From the NCBI RefSeq assembly GCF_002263515.1, contig NZ_CP022752.1:4650001-4714000 (forward strand): a stretch of 64,000 bases of DNA. Direction: 5' to 3'. Below are positions 6,721 to 16,531 of the stretch, in pieces. The DNA comes from Actinopolyspora erythraea. Lineage in GTDB: Bacteria; Actinomycetota; Actinomycetes; Mycobacteriales; Pseudonocardiaceae. Both the position numbers and the translations under genes were made by a program. Under the pieces are notes generated by a model that was not told the origin of the DNA, did no database searches, and worked only from the letters and a program-made list of their open reading frames with translations. Numbering within the stretch: the stretch's first letter is position 1; each line of letters opens with the position of its first letter.

Positions 6721-8082
6721 TCAGGCGCGGGAACGGCCGTCCCAGGCCACGAACCCCGCCTGCTCGGCGTCACCGGCGCTGCGGAACCACACCTCCGCGA
6801 CGACCCGGTCGAAGTAGGGCGATTCCTCGGTGTGGTACTGCCGCGAGTCGAACTGCCCCTTGACCGTGTAGCCGCTGTCCGGCCTCGGCTGTTCCGGGTA
6901 CCTCTCGTCCGGGTACCACTCCTGGGGCGTGGTCCCGGAGGGCGCGTTCTCCGCGCCCTCCCGCGTCTCGGAGCCCCGCCCGCCCAGAACGTTGCCGGTG
7001 ATCACCGAATCGGCCGGTTGGGCACGGGGACGGGTGTGCGCGCCGGGAACCCGCCTCGGCAGCTCTTCGGCCGCCTTCCGGTCCGCCGGGCTCTCGGCCG
7101 CCGAGCCGGGGGCGGAGTGGGTGGGCTCTCCGGTGAGCTCCTCGGCTGCGGGGGAGGAGGCGGCTCCGTCGGTCGCCGGTTCCCCTGCGGTGGGTGGCAG
7201 CTCGGCACCGCTGCGGTCGGGATCGATGCCGGGGGTCACCATCGGTTCGAACAGGGAGCGCAACCTACCGGTCAGCTCGCCCTCACCGCCTCCGGCGGCC
7301 TCGGTCTCCCGGGCAACGTCCTGCCGCGAGCCGTGCTCGTTCCCCTCCGCGCGAGGCGCCGAGGGTCCCGAGGCGACGCTGTCGGTGTCGTACATGTCGA
7401 ACTCGGTGGCCGTGAACCACGTGTTGTCCCGCTCCGCTCCGGAGCGCTCGCTTCCGGACCCCACCTCGGCGGGGGCCGTGGGCTTCGCGGCACCGCTGGC
7501 GGCCTCCGCGCCGAGACGCGGCCGGGATCGCCCCTCCCGCTGCTCGCGCTCCCGCTCCAACCGCAGGTCGGCGTCCTCGAACGAGACGGTTTCCGTTCCA
7601 CCGGAGGTTTCCTGCACCGGCTGCCACTCCGCGGCCTCGTTCCCCCTGCTCGCGGTCCCGCCTCCCACCGGGGCCGCGAAGACGGAACCGCCGAAGTCCT
7701 CGGAAGCGGCCGCCATCCAACGCGCGCGCTGGCTGCCCAGCGGCCGGGGCACGCTCTCGGTGGGCCACTCCGACCCGCCCGCGGGGGCGGTTTCAGCCGA
7801 GGTCTCCGGAAGGTGCGCGGTCCGTTCGACGCCGGAGTCCGGCCCCGCCTCCCGAACGGTTCCGTCCTCGGCCACGGGCCAGGCCTCGGTGTCGCGGTGC
7901 ACCTCCCGCTCCGGAACCGACTCGGAGTCCCACACCGGAATGTCGCCCTCGGGGAACGCACGCTCGCGCAACTCGCGCAGCTGCTGGTGGGCGGGGCGGA
8001 CGAACAGCAGCCAGGTAACGGCCGCACCCACCGAGAACGCGGCCACGCTCCACAGCCACACCTGGGTAAACAGCCACGTCAC
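6721..8082 (-). CDS. Membrane-anchored protein with C-terminal sunset domain
   Basis: 453 residues. One N-terminal membrane helix (LWSVAAFSVGAAVTWLLFV) is followed by ~370 residues of low-complexity, acidic, Ser/Gly/Pro/Glu-rich disordered sequence. The end is a compact domain, roughly residues 400-450 (YTVKGQFDSRQYHTEESPYF, then AEVWFRSAGDAEQAGF), which matches the short 'sunset' domain found at the C terminus of actinobacterial envelope proteins including ArfC-like channel accessory proteins. The domain's function is not established. The gene precedes, in the opposite sense of reading, the polyprenyl synthase-nuo unit: its start is 90 bp downstream of that gene's stop, so it may be the last gene of the run. 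Confidence 0.72.
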   Translation of the reverse strand: MTWLFTQVWLWSVAAFSVGAAVTWLLFVRPAHQQLRELRERAFPEGDIPVWDSESVPEREVHRDTEAWPVAEDGTVREAGPDSGVERTAHLPETSAETAPAGGSEWPTESVPRPLGSQRARWMAAASEDFGGSVFAAPVGGGTASRGNEAAEWQPVQETSGGTETVSFEDADLRLEREREQREGRSRPRLGAEAASGAAKPTAPAEVGSGSERSGAERDNTWFTATEFDMYDTDSVASGPSAPRAEGNEHGSRQDVARETEAAGGGEGELTGRLRSLFEPMVTPGIDPDRSGAELPPTAGEPATDGAASSPAAEELTGEPTHSAPGSAAESPADRKAAEELPRRVPGAHTRPRAQPADSVITGNVLGGRGSETREGAENAPSGTTPQEWYPDERYPEQPRPDSGYTVKGQFDSRQYHTEESPYFDRVVAEVWFRSAGDAEQAGFVAWDGRSRA

Positions 8083-8172
8083 CGCTGCGGTCCTTTCTCT
8101 CGCGAAGCCAACCGGCGACGAGTACGACCACGCCCGGAGCCGACGGGGTGGGCAACGACGTGCGGTCGCGCT

Positions 8173-9210
8173 TCATCGGGTACGGGCCACGACGTAGTCG
8201 ACCAGCGTGTAGAGCGCCTGCCGGGCCGGGCAGTCCGGTAGTCGGGTCAGCTCCGCACTCGCCTGCTCAGCGTAAGTGTCCAGGGTTCGGCGCGCCCGAG
8301 CCAATCCGGACGAGTCCCGCAGTCGCCGCAGCGCCTCCTGCACGTCGACATCCGCCGTCAGGGATCCCGAAAGCAGTTCACGTAACCGCGTGTCGGGATC
8401 GGGACCGGTCAACTCGTAGAGCATCGGCAGTGTACGGACTCCCTCCCGGAGATCGGTACCGGGCGTCTTGCCCGACTCGTCCGGGGGCGAGGCGATGTCG
8501 ATGATGTCGTCCGAGATCTGGAACGCGGTGCCGACGATCTTGCCGATGTTCTCCAGGATCTCCACCTGCTCCCCGTCGGCACCGGCGAACTCGGCGCCGA
8601 ACCGGCCGCAGGTGGCGATCAGCGAGCCGGTCTTCTCGTCGATCACCTCCAGGTAGTGCGCCACGATGTCCTCGTCCGCACCGGCCCCGACGGTCTCGCG
8701 CATCTGGCCGGTGACGAGGGCCTCGAAAGTGCGCGCCAACCTCCGGACGGCGTCGCTGCCCAGGTCGGCGGCCAGCTGGGAGGACTGGGCGAACAGGAAG
8801 TCCCCCGTGAGGATGGCCACCGAGTTGTCCCACCTGGCGTTGGCGCTGCTGGCACCGCGCCGCATGGTGGCCTCGTCCATCACGTCGTCGTGGTACAGCG
8901 TGGCCAGGTGGACCATCTCCAGGATCACGGCGGCCTTGGTCACCGCTTCCCGGTCCGGTTCGCCGAACTCGGCCGCCAACAACGTGAACAGCGGCCGGAA
9001 GCGCTTACCACCCGCCTCGACGAGGTGCAGCGAGGCGCGGGTGGTGAAGTCCAGATCGCTGTGCACGGATTCGTGCAGCAGTCGTTCCACCCGCGCCATC
9101 CCCGCCCGCACCGATTCGGCGAGCTTCGGATCGGCAATGTCGAAACCACCGGCCACGGTGCCCGTCTCCCACGGCACACCGCTGGTCGGATCACCAACTG
9201 GGCTGGTCAC
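8173..9210 (-). CDS. Long-chain polyprenyl diphosphate synthase (menaquinone side chain)
   Basis: 345 residues, a trans-isoprenyl diphosphate synthase. Both aspartate-rich motifs are present: first DDVMD (in LYHDDVMDEATMRRG) and second DDIID (in QISDDIIDIAS). GGKRFRP near the N terminus binds diphosphate. Small residues just before the first motif (VHLATLY) are compatible with a long product. It starts 47 bp downstream of nuoN and near menaquinone genes, so it probably makes the octa/nonaprenyl tail of menaquinone; the chain length cannot be read from the sequence. Homologues are often called GrcC, HepT or IspB-like. Confidence 0.9.
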   Translation of the reverse strand: MTSPVGDPTSGVPWETGTVAGGFDIADPKLAESVRAGMARVERLLHESVHSDLDFTTRASLHLVEAGGKRFRPLFTLLAAEFGEPDREAVTKAAVILEMVHLATLYHDDVMDEATMRRGASSANARWDNSVAILTGDFLFAQSSQLAADLGSDAVRRLARTFEALVTGQMRETVGAGADEDIVAHYLEVIDEKTGSLIATCGRFGAEFAGADGEQVEILENIGKIVGTAFQISDDIIDIASPPDESGKTPGTDLREGVRTLPMLYELTGPDPDTRLRELLSGSLTADVDVQEALRRLRDSSGLARARRTLDTYAEQASAELTRLPDCPARQALYTLVDYVVARTR

Positions 9211-9257
9211 GTCACCGTCGCCTTCGTCTCCCCCGGAAATGCCCTGCGAGGGACACC

Positions 9258-10898
9258 CTACGACACGAAGCCACCGACACTCGCCCAGTCCAGCGCCAGC
9301 ATCGGAACCAGGCCGAGCAGCAACGTGACCACCACCCCGAGCGTTATGGCCGCGGTGGTGAAAGCGCCGGGCACGCTGACGGTGGGTCCGTCCGGTGCCG
9401 GGTCGTTGAAGAACATCAGCACGATGACGCGGAGGTAGATGAACGCGGCCAGCGCGCTGGCCAGCAGCGCTATGACCACCAACGGCCCCATGCCCGCCGA
9501 GAAGGCGGCGGAGAAGACCGCGAACTTGCCCATGAAACCGCTGGTCGCCGGGATACCGGCCAGGGCGAGCAGCAGGAAGGTGAACACCGTGGCCACCACG
9601 GGCGAGCGCTTGGCCAACCCCGCCCAGTCGGAGAGGTGAGTCGCCTCACCCTCCGAGGTGCGGACCAGCCCGATGGTCCCGAACACCGCCAGCGTGGTGA
9701 AGCCGTAGGCGAGCAGGTAGAACAACGTGGCCGCCAGTCCCCGCTCGGTCAGCGTGATCGCCCCGACCATGAGAAATCCCGCATGCGCGATCGAGGAGTA
9801 GGCGATCATGCGTTTGAGATCCTGCTGGGTCAGCCCGGACACCACCCCGATGACCATCGACAGCACCGCGACGCTCCACAGCACCCAGTGCCACTCCCAG
9901 CTGGAGGCCTGGAAGGCGACGTGCAGCAGCCGCAGCAGCCCGCCGAAGGCGGCGACCTTGGTGCAGGCCGCCATGAAACCGGTCACCGCCGTCGGGGCAC
10001 CGTGGTACACGTCCGGGGTCCAGAGATGGAACGGCCCGACCGACCCCTTGAACAGCAGCCCCATGACCACCAGTCCGAGACCGGCGAACAGCAGGGTGTC
10101 CGAGCGCAGGCTCCCCGCCGTGGCGTCAGCGATGTCGGAGAACTTCACCGAGCCCGCGTAGCCGTACAGCAGAGCCAGACCGTAGAGGAAGAACGCGGAG
10201 GCGAAGGCCCCCAGCAGGAAGTACTTGACCGCGGCTTCCTGCGAGAGCAGCCTGCGCCGCCTGGCCAGGCCGCACAGCAGGTAGAGCGGCAGGCTCAGCA
10301 CCTCCAGCGCGACGAACATCGTCAGCAGGTCGTTGGCCGCGCAGAACACCATCATCCCACCGAGGGAGAACAGCACCAGCGGGAAGACCTCGGTGCGCAT
10401 CCCGACCACCGAGGCACTCGCCCGGTCCATGACCTCGGCCGAGGCCGCACCGGGGGCGTCGGCGGGCTGCCGCGGTGGGGTGCCGCCCGACGCGACGTTC
10501 GTCTCGGCGACGAACGCGCCGCCCGGCTCTATCGAGCGGTCTGCGATCAGCAGGATCGCTCCGAACGCCAGCGCCAGCAGCGTTCCCCACAGGAACAGGG
10601 TCGCCGGCCCCACCGCCACGGTGTCCGCGAAGGTGGTTCCGCCGGTGTTGATCTCCCTGGCGTGCCGGATCAGGGCGGCGCCCGCGCCGACCACGGTCAG
10701 CAGGCTCAGCGCCACCTGCACCGCCCAGCGCTGGCTTCGGGGGACGAATGCCTCGACCAGCACGCCCAGGCACGCCGCGACCAGCACGACCAACACCGGA
10801 GCGACGGCCGCGTAGTCGATCGGCGGCATTTCGGTGGACTGCTGGGCCAGCACTCCGGAATGCCGGTCCGGGGCACCGGTTCGCGCTACCACTCCCAC
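9258..10898 (-). CDS. nuoN: NADH-quinone oxidoreductase subunit N
   Basis: 546 residues, an antiporter-like proton-pumping subunit of complex I with about 14 membrane helices. The conserved pump lysine and proline segments are seen in GLLFKGSVGPFHLWTPDVYHGAPTA and in QQDLKRMIAYSSIAHAGF. Between helices near residues 115-165 there is an extra hydrophilic insert (Gly/Pro/Ala-rich, around GGTPPRQPADAP) not seen in E. coli NuoN. The GTG at 10898 follows GGGAGG at 9 nt and is nearly abutting the nuoM stop; an internal ATG at 10829 has no site. Last gene of the nuo operon. Confidence 0.96.
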   Translation of the reverse strand: MGVVARTGAPDRHSGVLAQQSTEMPPIDYAAVAPVLVVLVAACLGVLVEAFVPRSQRWAVQVALSLLTVVGAGAALIRHAREINTGGTTFADTVAVGPATLFLWGTLLALAFGAILLIADRSIEPGGAFVAETNVASGGTPPRQPADAPGAASAEVMDRASASVVGMRTEVFPLVLFSLGGMMVFCAANDLLTMFVALEVLSLPLYLLCGLARRRRLLSQEAAVKYFLLGAFASAFFLYGLALLYGYAGSVKFSDIADATAGSLRSDTLLFAGLGLVVMGLLFKGSVGPFHLWTPDVYHGAPTAVTGFMAACTKVAAFGGLLRLLHVAFQASSWEWHWVLWSVAVLSMVIGVVSGLTQQDLKRMIAYSSIAHAGFLMVGAITLTERGLAATLFYLLAYGFTTLAVFGTIGLVRTSEGEATHLSDWAGLAKRSPVVATVFTFLLLALAGIPATSGFMGKFAVFSAAFSAGMGPLVVIALLASALAAFIYLRVIVLMFFNDPAPDGPTVSVPGAFTTAAITLGVVVTLLLGLVPMLALDWASVGGFVS

Positions 10899-10900
10899 TA

Positions 10901-12499
10901 TCAGTTACCTCCCTGAGAGGTCACGGGATCGGTGACGCCGACCTCGCTCATCGTTGCTTCCACCGAGGGGGTGATCACGTCCAGCATCGGCGCGGGGTAC
11001 AGCCCCAGCAGAACGATCAGCACCACGAGGGGCGCCAGGACGCCGATCTCCCTGCCGTTGAGGTCGCGGAGGGCTAGCCTGCTGGCCCCGGAGCCGGGCC
11101 CACCGCCCGCGGCGACCTCCGGGTCGGTCGCGGCTCCCGGGCCGCCCGCCGAGTCGAGCAGCGCGGTCCCCGACAGCGGTCCCTGCATGATCCGCTGATA
11201 GAGCCGGAGCACGTACACCGCCGCCAGCACCATCCCGACGGTGGCCAGTATCGCGAACACCGGCCGGGTGGCGAACGAGCCGATCAGCACGAGGAACTCA
11301 CTGATGAAGGAGTTGGTTCCCGGCAGGGAGAGGGTGCTCAGCCCGGCGATCAGCAGCATCCCCGCCAGCAGCGGGGTGACCCGTGCCATGCCGCCGTAGT
11401 CGGCGATCCTGCTGGACCCGCCACGCGCGATGATCATCCCGATCACCAGCACGAGCATGCCGGTGGCGATGCTGTGGTTGACCATGTAGGACGCCGCGCC
11501 CACCTGCGCCTGCGAGGTGAACGCGAAGATGCCCAGCGCGATGAATCCGAAGTGGGCGATCGAGACGTAGGCGATGAACCGCTTGAGGTCGGTCTGCCCG
11601 AACGCCTGCAGCGAGCCGTACAGCACACCGATCACGCCCAGCGTGAGCACCAGCGGTGCCAGCAGTTGGGACGCCTCCGGAGCCAGCGGCAGGCTGTAGC
11701 GCAGGAACCCGAAGGTGCCGACCTTGTCCAGCACGCCGACCACGATGACCGCCACCCCGATGGGGGCCTGTTCCGCGGCGTCGGGCAGCCAGGTGTGCAG
11801 CGGAACCAGCGGGGCCTTGATCGCGAACGCCGCGAAGAAGCCCAGGAAGATCCACACCTGCACCGAGGTGGGCGCGTCGGCGAGCACTCCCCGCAGCGTG
11901 GCCCAGTCGAAGGTTCCCTGCCCCGTGGTGCGGGCCGCGTAGGAATAGGCGCCGATGGCCGAGGCCAGCATGATCAGCCCGCCGAGGAAGGAGTACAGGA
12001 AGAACTTCACCGCCGCGTACTGCCGCCTGCTGCCGCCGTAACCGCCGATCAGGAAGTACATCGGGATCAGCATGATCTCGAACAGCACGTAGAACACGAA
12101 CACGTCGGTGGCGGAGAACACCGCCACGGTCAGCGCCTGTTCGACCAGCAGCAGCGCGAAGAACCCGCCCCGGCTCCGCTCCGAGGGGAGCCGCTCCTGC
12201 CAGCTGAATCCCAGTACCAGGGGCATCAGCAGCGCTATCACCGCGACCATCACGAGCGCGATGCCGTCCAGACCGAACGACAGGCTTATGCCGTAGGTGG
12301 GGATCCACTCGATCGAGCCGCTCAGCTGCAGCCTGGCCCCACCGGGCTGGTAGCTCGCCCACGCCACCGCCGCGAGCACCAGCTCGGCCAGCGAGAAGCC
12401 CAGGGCTACCGGTTTGGCCGCGCGTTCGTTGCCGCGCAGCAGCGCCACGACGATCGCGCCGAGCAGCGGCAGCAGAATCAGCGCGAGGAGCAGGTTCAT
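10901..12499 (-). CDS. nuoM: NADH-quinone oxidoreductase subunit M
   Basis: 532 residues, an antiporter-like membrane subunit of complex I. The pump signature is in FAIKAPLVPLHTWLPDAAEQAP with the second Lys region in GQTDLKRFIAYVSIAHFGF. Near the C terminus, before the last helix, is a Gly/Ala-rich hydrophilic insert (about residues 455-495) that is longer than in E. coli. The ATG at 12499 starts MNLLLALILLP, and an AGGAGA-type site precedes it; upstream open sequence to 12709 is unrelated. It lies 52 bp after nuoL and is separated from nuoN by only two bases. Confidence 0.96.
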   Translation of the reverse strand: MNLLLALILLPLLGAIVVALLRGNERAAKPVALGFSLAELVLAAVAWASYQPGGARLQLSGSIEWIPTYGISLSFGLDGIALVMVAVIALLMPLVLGFSWQERLPSERSRGGFFALLLVEQALTVAVFSATDVFVFYVLFEIMLIPMYFLIGGYGGSRRQYAAVKFFLYSFLGGLIMLASAIGAYSYAARTTGQGTFDWATLRGVLADAPTSVQVWIFLGFFAAFAIKAPLVPLHTWLPDAAEQAPIGVAVIVVGVLDKVGTFGFLRYSLPLAPEASQLLAPLVLTLGVIGVLYGSLQAFGQTDLKRFIAYVSIAHFGFIALGIFAFTSQAQVGAASYMVNHSIATGMLVLVIGMIIARGGSSRIADYGGMARVTPLLAGMLLIAGLSTLSLPGTNSFISEFLVLIGSFATRPVFAILATVGMVLAAVYVLRLYQRIMQGPLSGTALLDSAGGPGAATDPEVAAGGGPGSGASRLALRDLNGREIGVLAPLVVLIVLLGLYPAPMLDVITPSVEATMSEVGVTDPVTSQGGN

Positions 12500-12551
12500 C
12501 GCGTCTCCTCTTCTCCGGCGATTTCGCGGGAATTCGGGCAACGAGCCGTCG

Positions 12552-14534
12552 TCATGGAGTTCCCACCGAGAGCAGGGCGGCCACCAGCAGGACGCCGCCG
12601 ACCAACATGGACATCGCGTAGGACCGGACGAAACCGGTCTGCCACCGTCGCAGCACCCGCGAGAGGGCACCGAGGGTCGAAGCCACTCCGTTGACCGTGC
12701 CGTCGACACCCGCCCGGTCGAACCGGGCCAGCCCGTCCGCCAGTTCCACGGTCGGACGCACCGCCACCGCGCGGTTCAGCGCGTTGCCGTAGAGATCGGC
12801 GCGCGCCGCGCGCACCACCGGCGAGACCCGCTCCGGGGCGGTGTCGGGAACCCGGCGGCGGCCGACCACCAGCCAGGCCACCAGCACCCCGACGGCGGAC
12901 AGCCCCAGCGTGAGCACCGGGATCACCGAGTGCGGCAGCACGGTGTGCCCCTCGTGGAGCTCACCGAGGGCCGGGCTCAGGAAGTGCACCAGCCGCTCAC
13001 CGCTGGTGAACAGGAAGCCCGCCGCCACCGAGCCGACCGCGAGCACGATCATCGGGCCGGTCATCACGGCGGGCGACTCGTGCGGGTGGAACGCCTCGCC
13101 CTCGGAGGTGGTCCGGTTCTGCCAGCGCCGCTCGCCGAAGAAGGTCATCAGCATCAGGCGGGTCATGTAGAAGGCGGTCAGCCCGGCGCCGAGGACCGCC
13201 GCGCCACCGAGGACCCAGCCGCGCCAACCGGGTTCGGCGAAGGCGGCTCCGATGATGGCTTCCTTGGAGTAGTAGCCGGACAGGAAGGGGAAACCGATCA
13301 GCGCCAGGTAGCCGAGCCCGAACGTGGCGAAGGTGATCGGCATGTAGCGGTAGAGCCCACCGAACTTGCGCATGTCGACCTCGTCGTGCATGCCGTGCAT
13401 CACCGAGCCCGCGCCGAGGAACAGCCCCGCCTTGAAGAAACCGTGCGTGAGCAGGTGCATGATTCCCAGGGCGTAGCCCGCCGGTCCCAGCCCGACGGCG
13501 AGCATCATGTAGCCGATCTGGCTGACCGTGGAGTAGGCCAGGACCTTCTTGATGTCGTCGTAGGCGCAACCGATCACGCAACCGACCAGCAGGGTCACCG
13601 CGCCGACGACCGCGACCACCAGCTGGCCGACCTCGGTCATGCTGTACAGCGGGTTGGCCCGCGCGATCAGGTACACCCCGGCGGTGACCATGGTGGCGGC
13701 GTGGATCAGCGCCGAGACCGGGGTTGGGCCCTCCATGGCGTCGGGCAGCCAGGCCTGCAGCGGCACCTGGCCGGACTTGCCGCAGGCTCCGAGCAGCAAC
13801 AACAGCGCGATGGCCAGCACCGTGCCCGAGGAGAGCTCGTCGGCGCGGGCGAACACCTCGGCGTACTGGGTGGTGCCGAGCCGCGCGAACAGCAGGAAGA
13901 TCGCCAGTGCGAGACCGACGTCACCGACCCGGTTCATCACGAAGGCCTTGGTGGCCGCGCCCGCCGCGCTGGGGCGCTGCTGCCAGAACCCGATGAGCAG
14001 GTAGGAGGCCAGCCCGACGCCCTCCCAACCGAGGTAGAGGGTCACGAAGCTGTTGCCCAGCACCAGGATCAGCATCGCCGCCACGAACAGGTTCAGGTAC
14101 CCGAAGAAGCGGCGCCGTTCGGTGTTGCCCCGGCCCGTTCGCCCCTGCTGGTCGTGGGCCATGTAGCCGGTCGAGTAGATGTGGATCAGCGAGCCGACAC
14201 CGGTGATCAGCAGCACGAACACCAGCGACAGCGGGTCGATGCGCAGTCCGAAGTCGACCTGCAGGGAGTTGACGGGGATCCAGGAGAACAGGCGCAGCGA
14301 GCGCGCGCCCGCCTCCGAGCCTCCGACCGAGGAGAACAGGGCCAGGGCGTAGCCGAAGGAGGCGATGACCGTGGCGCATCCCAGCAGGTGTCCCCAGCCG
14401 TTGGCACGCCTGCCCGCCAACAGCAGTACAGCCGCACCGAGCAACGGAATCGCGATGATCAGCCACGCATTGCTCTGAATCGCTCCCTGGGCTGCCTGTA
14501 CCGGCTCCGGAGCGGCCAGCATGGAGGTCGTCAC
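12552..14534 (-). CDS. nuoL: NADH-quinone oxidoreductase subunit L
   Basis: 660 residues, the largest antiporter-like subunit, with the C-terminal lateral helix that lies along the membrane arm. The signature segments are [21 protein letters not shown] and [21 protein letters not shown] at 14534 (giving [11 protein letters not shown] after initiation) is preferred from similarity to actinobacterial NuoL starts and a GGAAG site 5 nt upstream; an in-frame ATG at 14564 is the alternative. The gap to nuoK is 55 bp or less. A long open frame on the opposite strand is a GC-skew artefact, not a gene. Confidence 0.95.
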   Translation of the reverse strand: MTTSMLAAPEPVQAAQGAIQSNAWLIIAIPLLGAAVLLLAGRRANGWGHLLGCATVIASFGYALALFSSVGGSEAGARSLRLFSWIPVNSLQVDFGLRIDPLSLVFVLLITGVGSLIHIYSTGYMAHDQQGRTGRGNTERRRFFGYLNLFVAAMLILVLGNSFVTLYLGWEGVGLASYLLIGFWQQRPSAAGAATKAFVMNRVGDVGLALAIFLLFARLGTTQYAEVFARADELSSGTVLAIALLLLLGACGKSGQVPLQAWLPDAMEGPTPVSALIHAATMVTAGVYLIARANPLYSMTEVGQLVVAVVGAVTLLVGCVIGCAYDDIKKVLAYSTVSQIGYMMLAVGLGPAGYALGIMHLLTHGFFKAGLFLGAGSVMHGMHDEVDMRKFGGLYRYMPITFATFGLGYLALIGFPFLSGYYSKEAIIGAAFAEPGWRGWVLGGAAVLGAGLTAFYMTRLMLMTFFGERRWQNRTTSEGEAFHPHESPAVMTGPMIVLAVGSVAAGFLFTSGERLVHFLSPALGELHEGHTVLPHSVIPVLTLGLSAVGVLVAWLVVGRRRVPDTAPERVSPVVRAARADLYGNALNRAVAVRPTVELADGLARFDRAGVDGTVNGVASTLGALSRVLRRWQTGFVRSYAMSMLVGGVLLVAALLSVGTP

Positions 14535-14589
14535 GCCGTCTTCCAATCCGTTCCGTTGGTCCATTCGCTGTGCGTCCGTTCCGTCCGGG

Positions 14590-14889
14590 CTAGTACTTCA
14601 GCAGGTTGGCGTCGTCGACGGAGGCCGATCGGCGGGTCCGGAAGATGGACATGATGATGGCCAGTCCGACCACCACCTCGGCCGCGGCGACGACCATCAC
14701 GAAGAAGGCCATGACCTGGCCGTCGACCGATCCCTCGATACGCGCGAACGTCACCAGCGAAAGGTTGACCGCGTTGAGCATCAGCTCCACGCACATGAAC
14801 AGCACGATCGCGTTGCGGCGCATGAGCACGCCGACCGTGCCGATGGTGAACAGCAGCGCCGAAAGCAGCAGGTAGTAGGTGGGGGTCAC
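14590..14889 (-). CDS. nuoK: NADH-quinone oxidoreductase subunit K
   Basis: 99 residues, three membrane helices, full length for the family. The two buried glutamates required for proton transfer are visible in [14 protein letters not shown] and [11 protein letters not shown]. The start overlaps the nuoJ stop by 4 nt, so translation is coupled. Confidence 0.96.
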   Translation of the reverse strand: MTPTYYLLLSALLFTIGTVGVLMRRNAIVLFMCVELMLNAVNLSLVTFARIEGSVDGQVMAFFVMVVAAAEVVVGLAIIMSIFRTRRSASVDDANLLKY

Positions 14890-15968
14890 TGCCTGACCTC
14901 CTCGGGGGAACTCGAACCGGCGTCGGGGTCCGCGGTCTCGTCACCGGTGGCTCCGGTCGAACCGTTGCTCTCGGCGTGGTCACCGGAACCGTTCTTGCCG
15001 GTCCCGTTTCCCGGGCCGCCGTTGTCGGAACCGTTCCCGCGGGGCAGCTCGTCCGGGTCCCCCGCGTCCTCGGCGTTCCGCCGTCCGGTCTCACTCTCGG
15101 ACTCCGCCCGCTCCGTCGACCCGGTCAGGGCGTGTGGGTCGGGCGGCGTGACGCTGCCGGAGACCGCCCGCTGGTCGGCGCGCAGCCGCTCGACCGGGGT
15201 GTTGTCGAGGATGTCGGACAGCGAGTCCTCGGCCACGGAACCGTCCGGCAGCAGCGCGGGGGTCGCCACCGAGTTAGCGGTGGCGTACACGCCGGGGCCG
15301 GGCAGCGGGGAGGGCCTGGAGTACTCGCCCCGGAACCGGGCCTCGACGGTCTCGCGCTGGTTCATGCGCGGTTTGCGCCCCTTGCCGCCGTAGGCCAGCA
15401 CCATGGCCCCGATCGAGGCTGTGATCAGCAGTGCCGAGGTGAGTTCGAACGGGAACAGGTAGTCGGTGAAGATCACCTGTCCGAGACCGCCCGCGGCTCC
15501 ACCGCCGGGGGCCCACGGATCCAGCGGCGCGGCGGGCACCACGCCGTCGAGCGAACGCGCCAGCCCCGCCGTCAGCAGCGCGGCCAGCGCCACACCGAGC
15601 ACCCCCGCGGCCAGCCGCTGCCCGCGCAGCACCTCGACCACGGAGTCGGACGCGTCCCTGCCGACCATCATCAGCACGAACAGGAACAGCATCATGATCG
15701 CGCCGGTGTAGACGATGATCTGGGTGAAGCCGAGGAACTGCGCGCTCTGGGCCATGTACAGCACCCCGAGGCTGAGCATCGTGAGCACCAGCCACAGCGC
15801 CGAGTGCACCGCGCTGCGCGCGAAAACCATCCCGAGCGCGCCCAGCAGCGCCAGCGGCCCGAGAATCCAGAACACCACGGTCTCCCCGGTGCCCACGACA
15901 CCCTGCTGCGCGGTCTGCGCGAGCGGGGTCCGCACGAGCACCTCGGTGGTAGCCGCCATGGTCATCAC
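14886..15968 (-). CDS. nuoJ: NADH-quinone oxidoreductase subunit J with long disordered C-terminal tail
   Basis: 360 residues. The first ~200 form the five-helix NuoJ core ([17 protein letters not shown], then [13 protein letters not shown], then [21 protein letters not shown]). The remaining ~150 residues are hydrophilic and low complexity, ending in a Gly/Asn/Asp/Ser/Glu-rich stretch (around [20 protein letters not shown]). E. coli NuoJ is 184 residues, so this tail is a large extension. GTG start at 15968 (ATG at 15965 is the alternative), overlapping the nuoI stop by 4 nt. Confidence 0.94.
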   Translation of the reverse strand: MMTMAATTEVLVRTPLAQTAQQGVVGTGETVVFWILGPLALLGALGMVFARSAVHSALWLVLTMLSLGVLYMAQSAQFLGFTQIIVYTGAIMMLFLFVLMMVGRDASDSVVEVLRGQRLAAGVLGVALAALLTAGLARSLDGVVPAAPLDPWAPGGGAAGGLGQVIFTDYLFPFELTSALLITASIGAMVLAYGGKGRKPRMNQRETVEARFRGEYSRPSPLPGPGVYATANSVATPALLPDGSVAEDSLSDILDNTPVERLRADQRAVSGSVTPPDPHALTGSTERAESESETGRRNAEDAGDPDELPRGNGSDNGGPGNGTGKNGSGDHAESNGSTGATGDETADPDAGSSSPEEVRQ

Positions 15969-16531
15969 CGAACGGCCTCCTCGTCACCGGTCTCGACCGT
16001 GGCTCCCGCTGGGACTCCCTGGCCGCGGGCGAGTTCCGGTCCGTTGACGTAGTAGTCCTGCTCGTCGTCACCGAGCCGCATGTCGTGCGGCGGCTGCTCC
16101 ATGCCGGGCAGCAGCGGCGCGAGCAGGTCCTCCTTGGTGTAGATCAGGTTCTGCCGGTTGTCGTCGGCGGTCTCGTACTCGTTGGTCATCGTCAGCGCCC
16201 GCGTCGGGCAGGCCTCGATGCACAGCCCGCAGCCGATGCAGCGCAGGTAGTTGATCTGGTAGTCGAAGCCGTAGCGCTCACCGGGCGAGTACCGCTCGTC
16301 GTCGGTGTTCGTGCCGCCTTCCACGAAGATCGCGTCGGCCGGGCAGGCCCACGCGCACAGCTCGCACCCGACGCACTTCTCCAGCCCGTCCGGATGCCGG
16401 TTCAGCTGGTGCTTGCCGTGGAAGCGAGGGGCGGGGATCTTCTTGACCTCGGGGTACTCCTCGGTCAGCACCGTCTTGAACATCTTGGACAGGGTGACGC
16501 CGAAGCCCTTCAGGGGATCAGTCATTCCCAT
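15965..16531 (-). CDS. nuoI: NADH-quinone oxidoreductase subunit I (two 4Fe-4S)
   Basis: 188 residues, the ferredoxin-like subunit carrying clusters N6a and N6b. Two complete binding motifs are seen: [12 protein letters not shown] and [14 protein letters not shown]-terminal tail of about 50 residues is rich in acidic residues. The ATG lies inside the end of nuoH (14-nt overlap), indicating tight translational coupling. Located on the cytoplasmic arm between NuoB and NuoG. Confidence 0.97.
   Translation of the reverse strand: MGMTDPLKGFGVTLSKMFKTVLTEEYPEVKKIPAPRFHGKHQLNRHPDGLEKCVGCELCAWACPADAIFVEGGTNTDDERYSPGERYGFDYQINYLRCIGCGLCIEACPTRALTMTNEYETADDNRQNLIYTKEDLLAPLLPGMEQPPHDMRLGDDEQDYYVNGPELARGQGVPAGATVETGDEEAVR

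Noticed and set aside
12414..14654. Very long open frame on the plus strand opposite nuoL
   Set aside because: High-GC codon bias in nuoL keeps the opposite frame open. The translation is His/Gln/Arg/Asp-rich low-complexity sequence with no family similarity, and nuoL is unmistakable.
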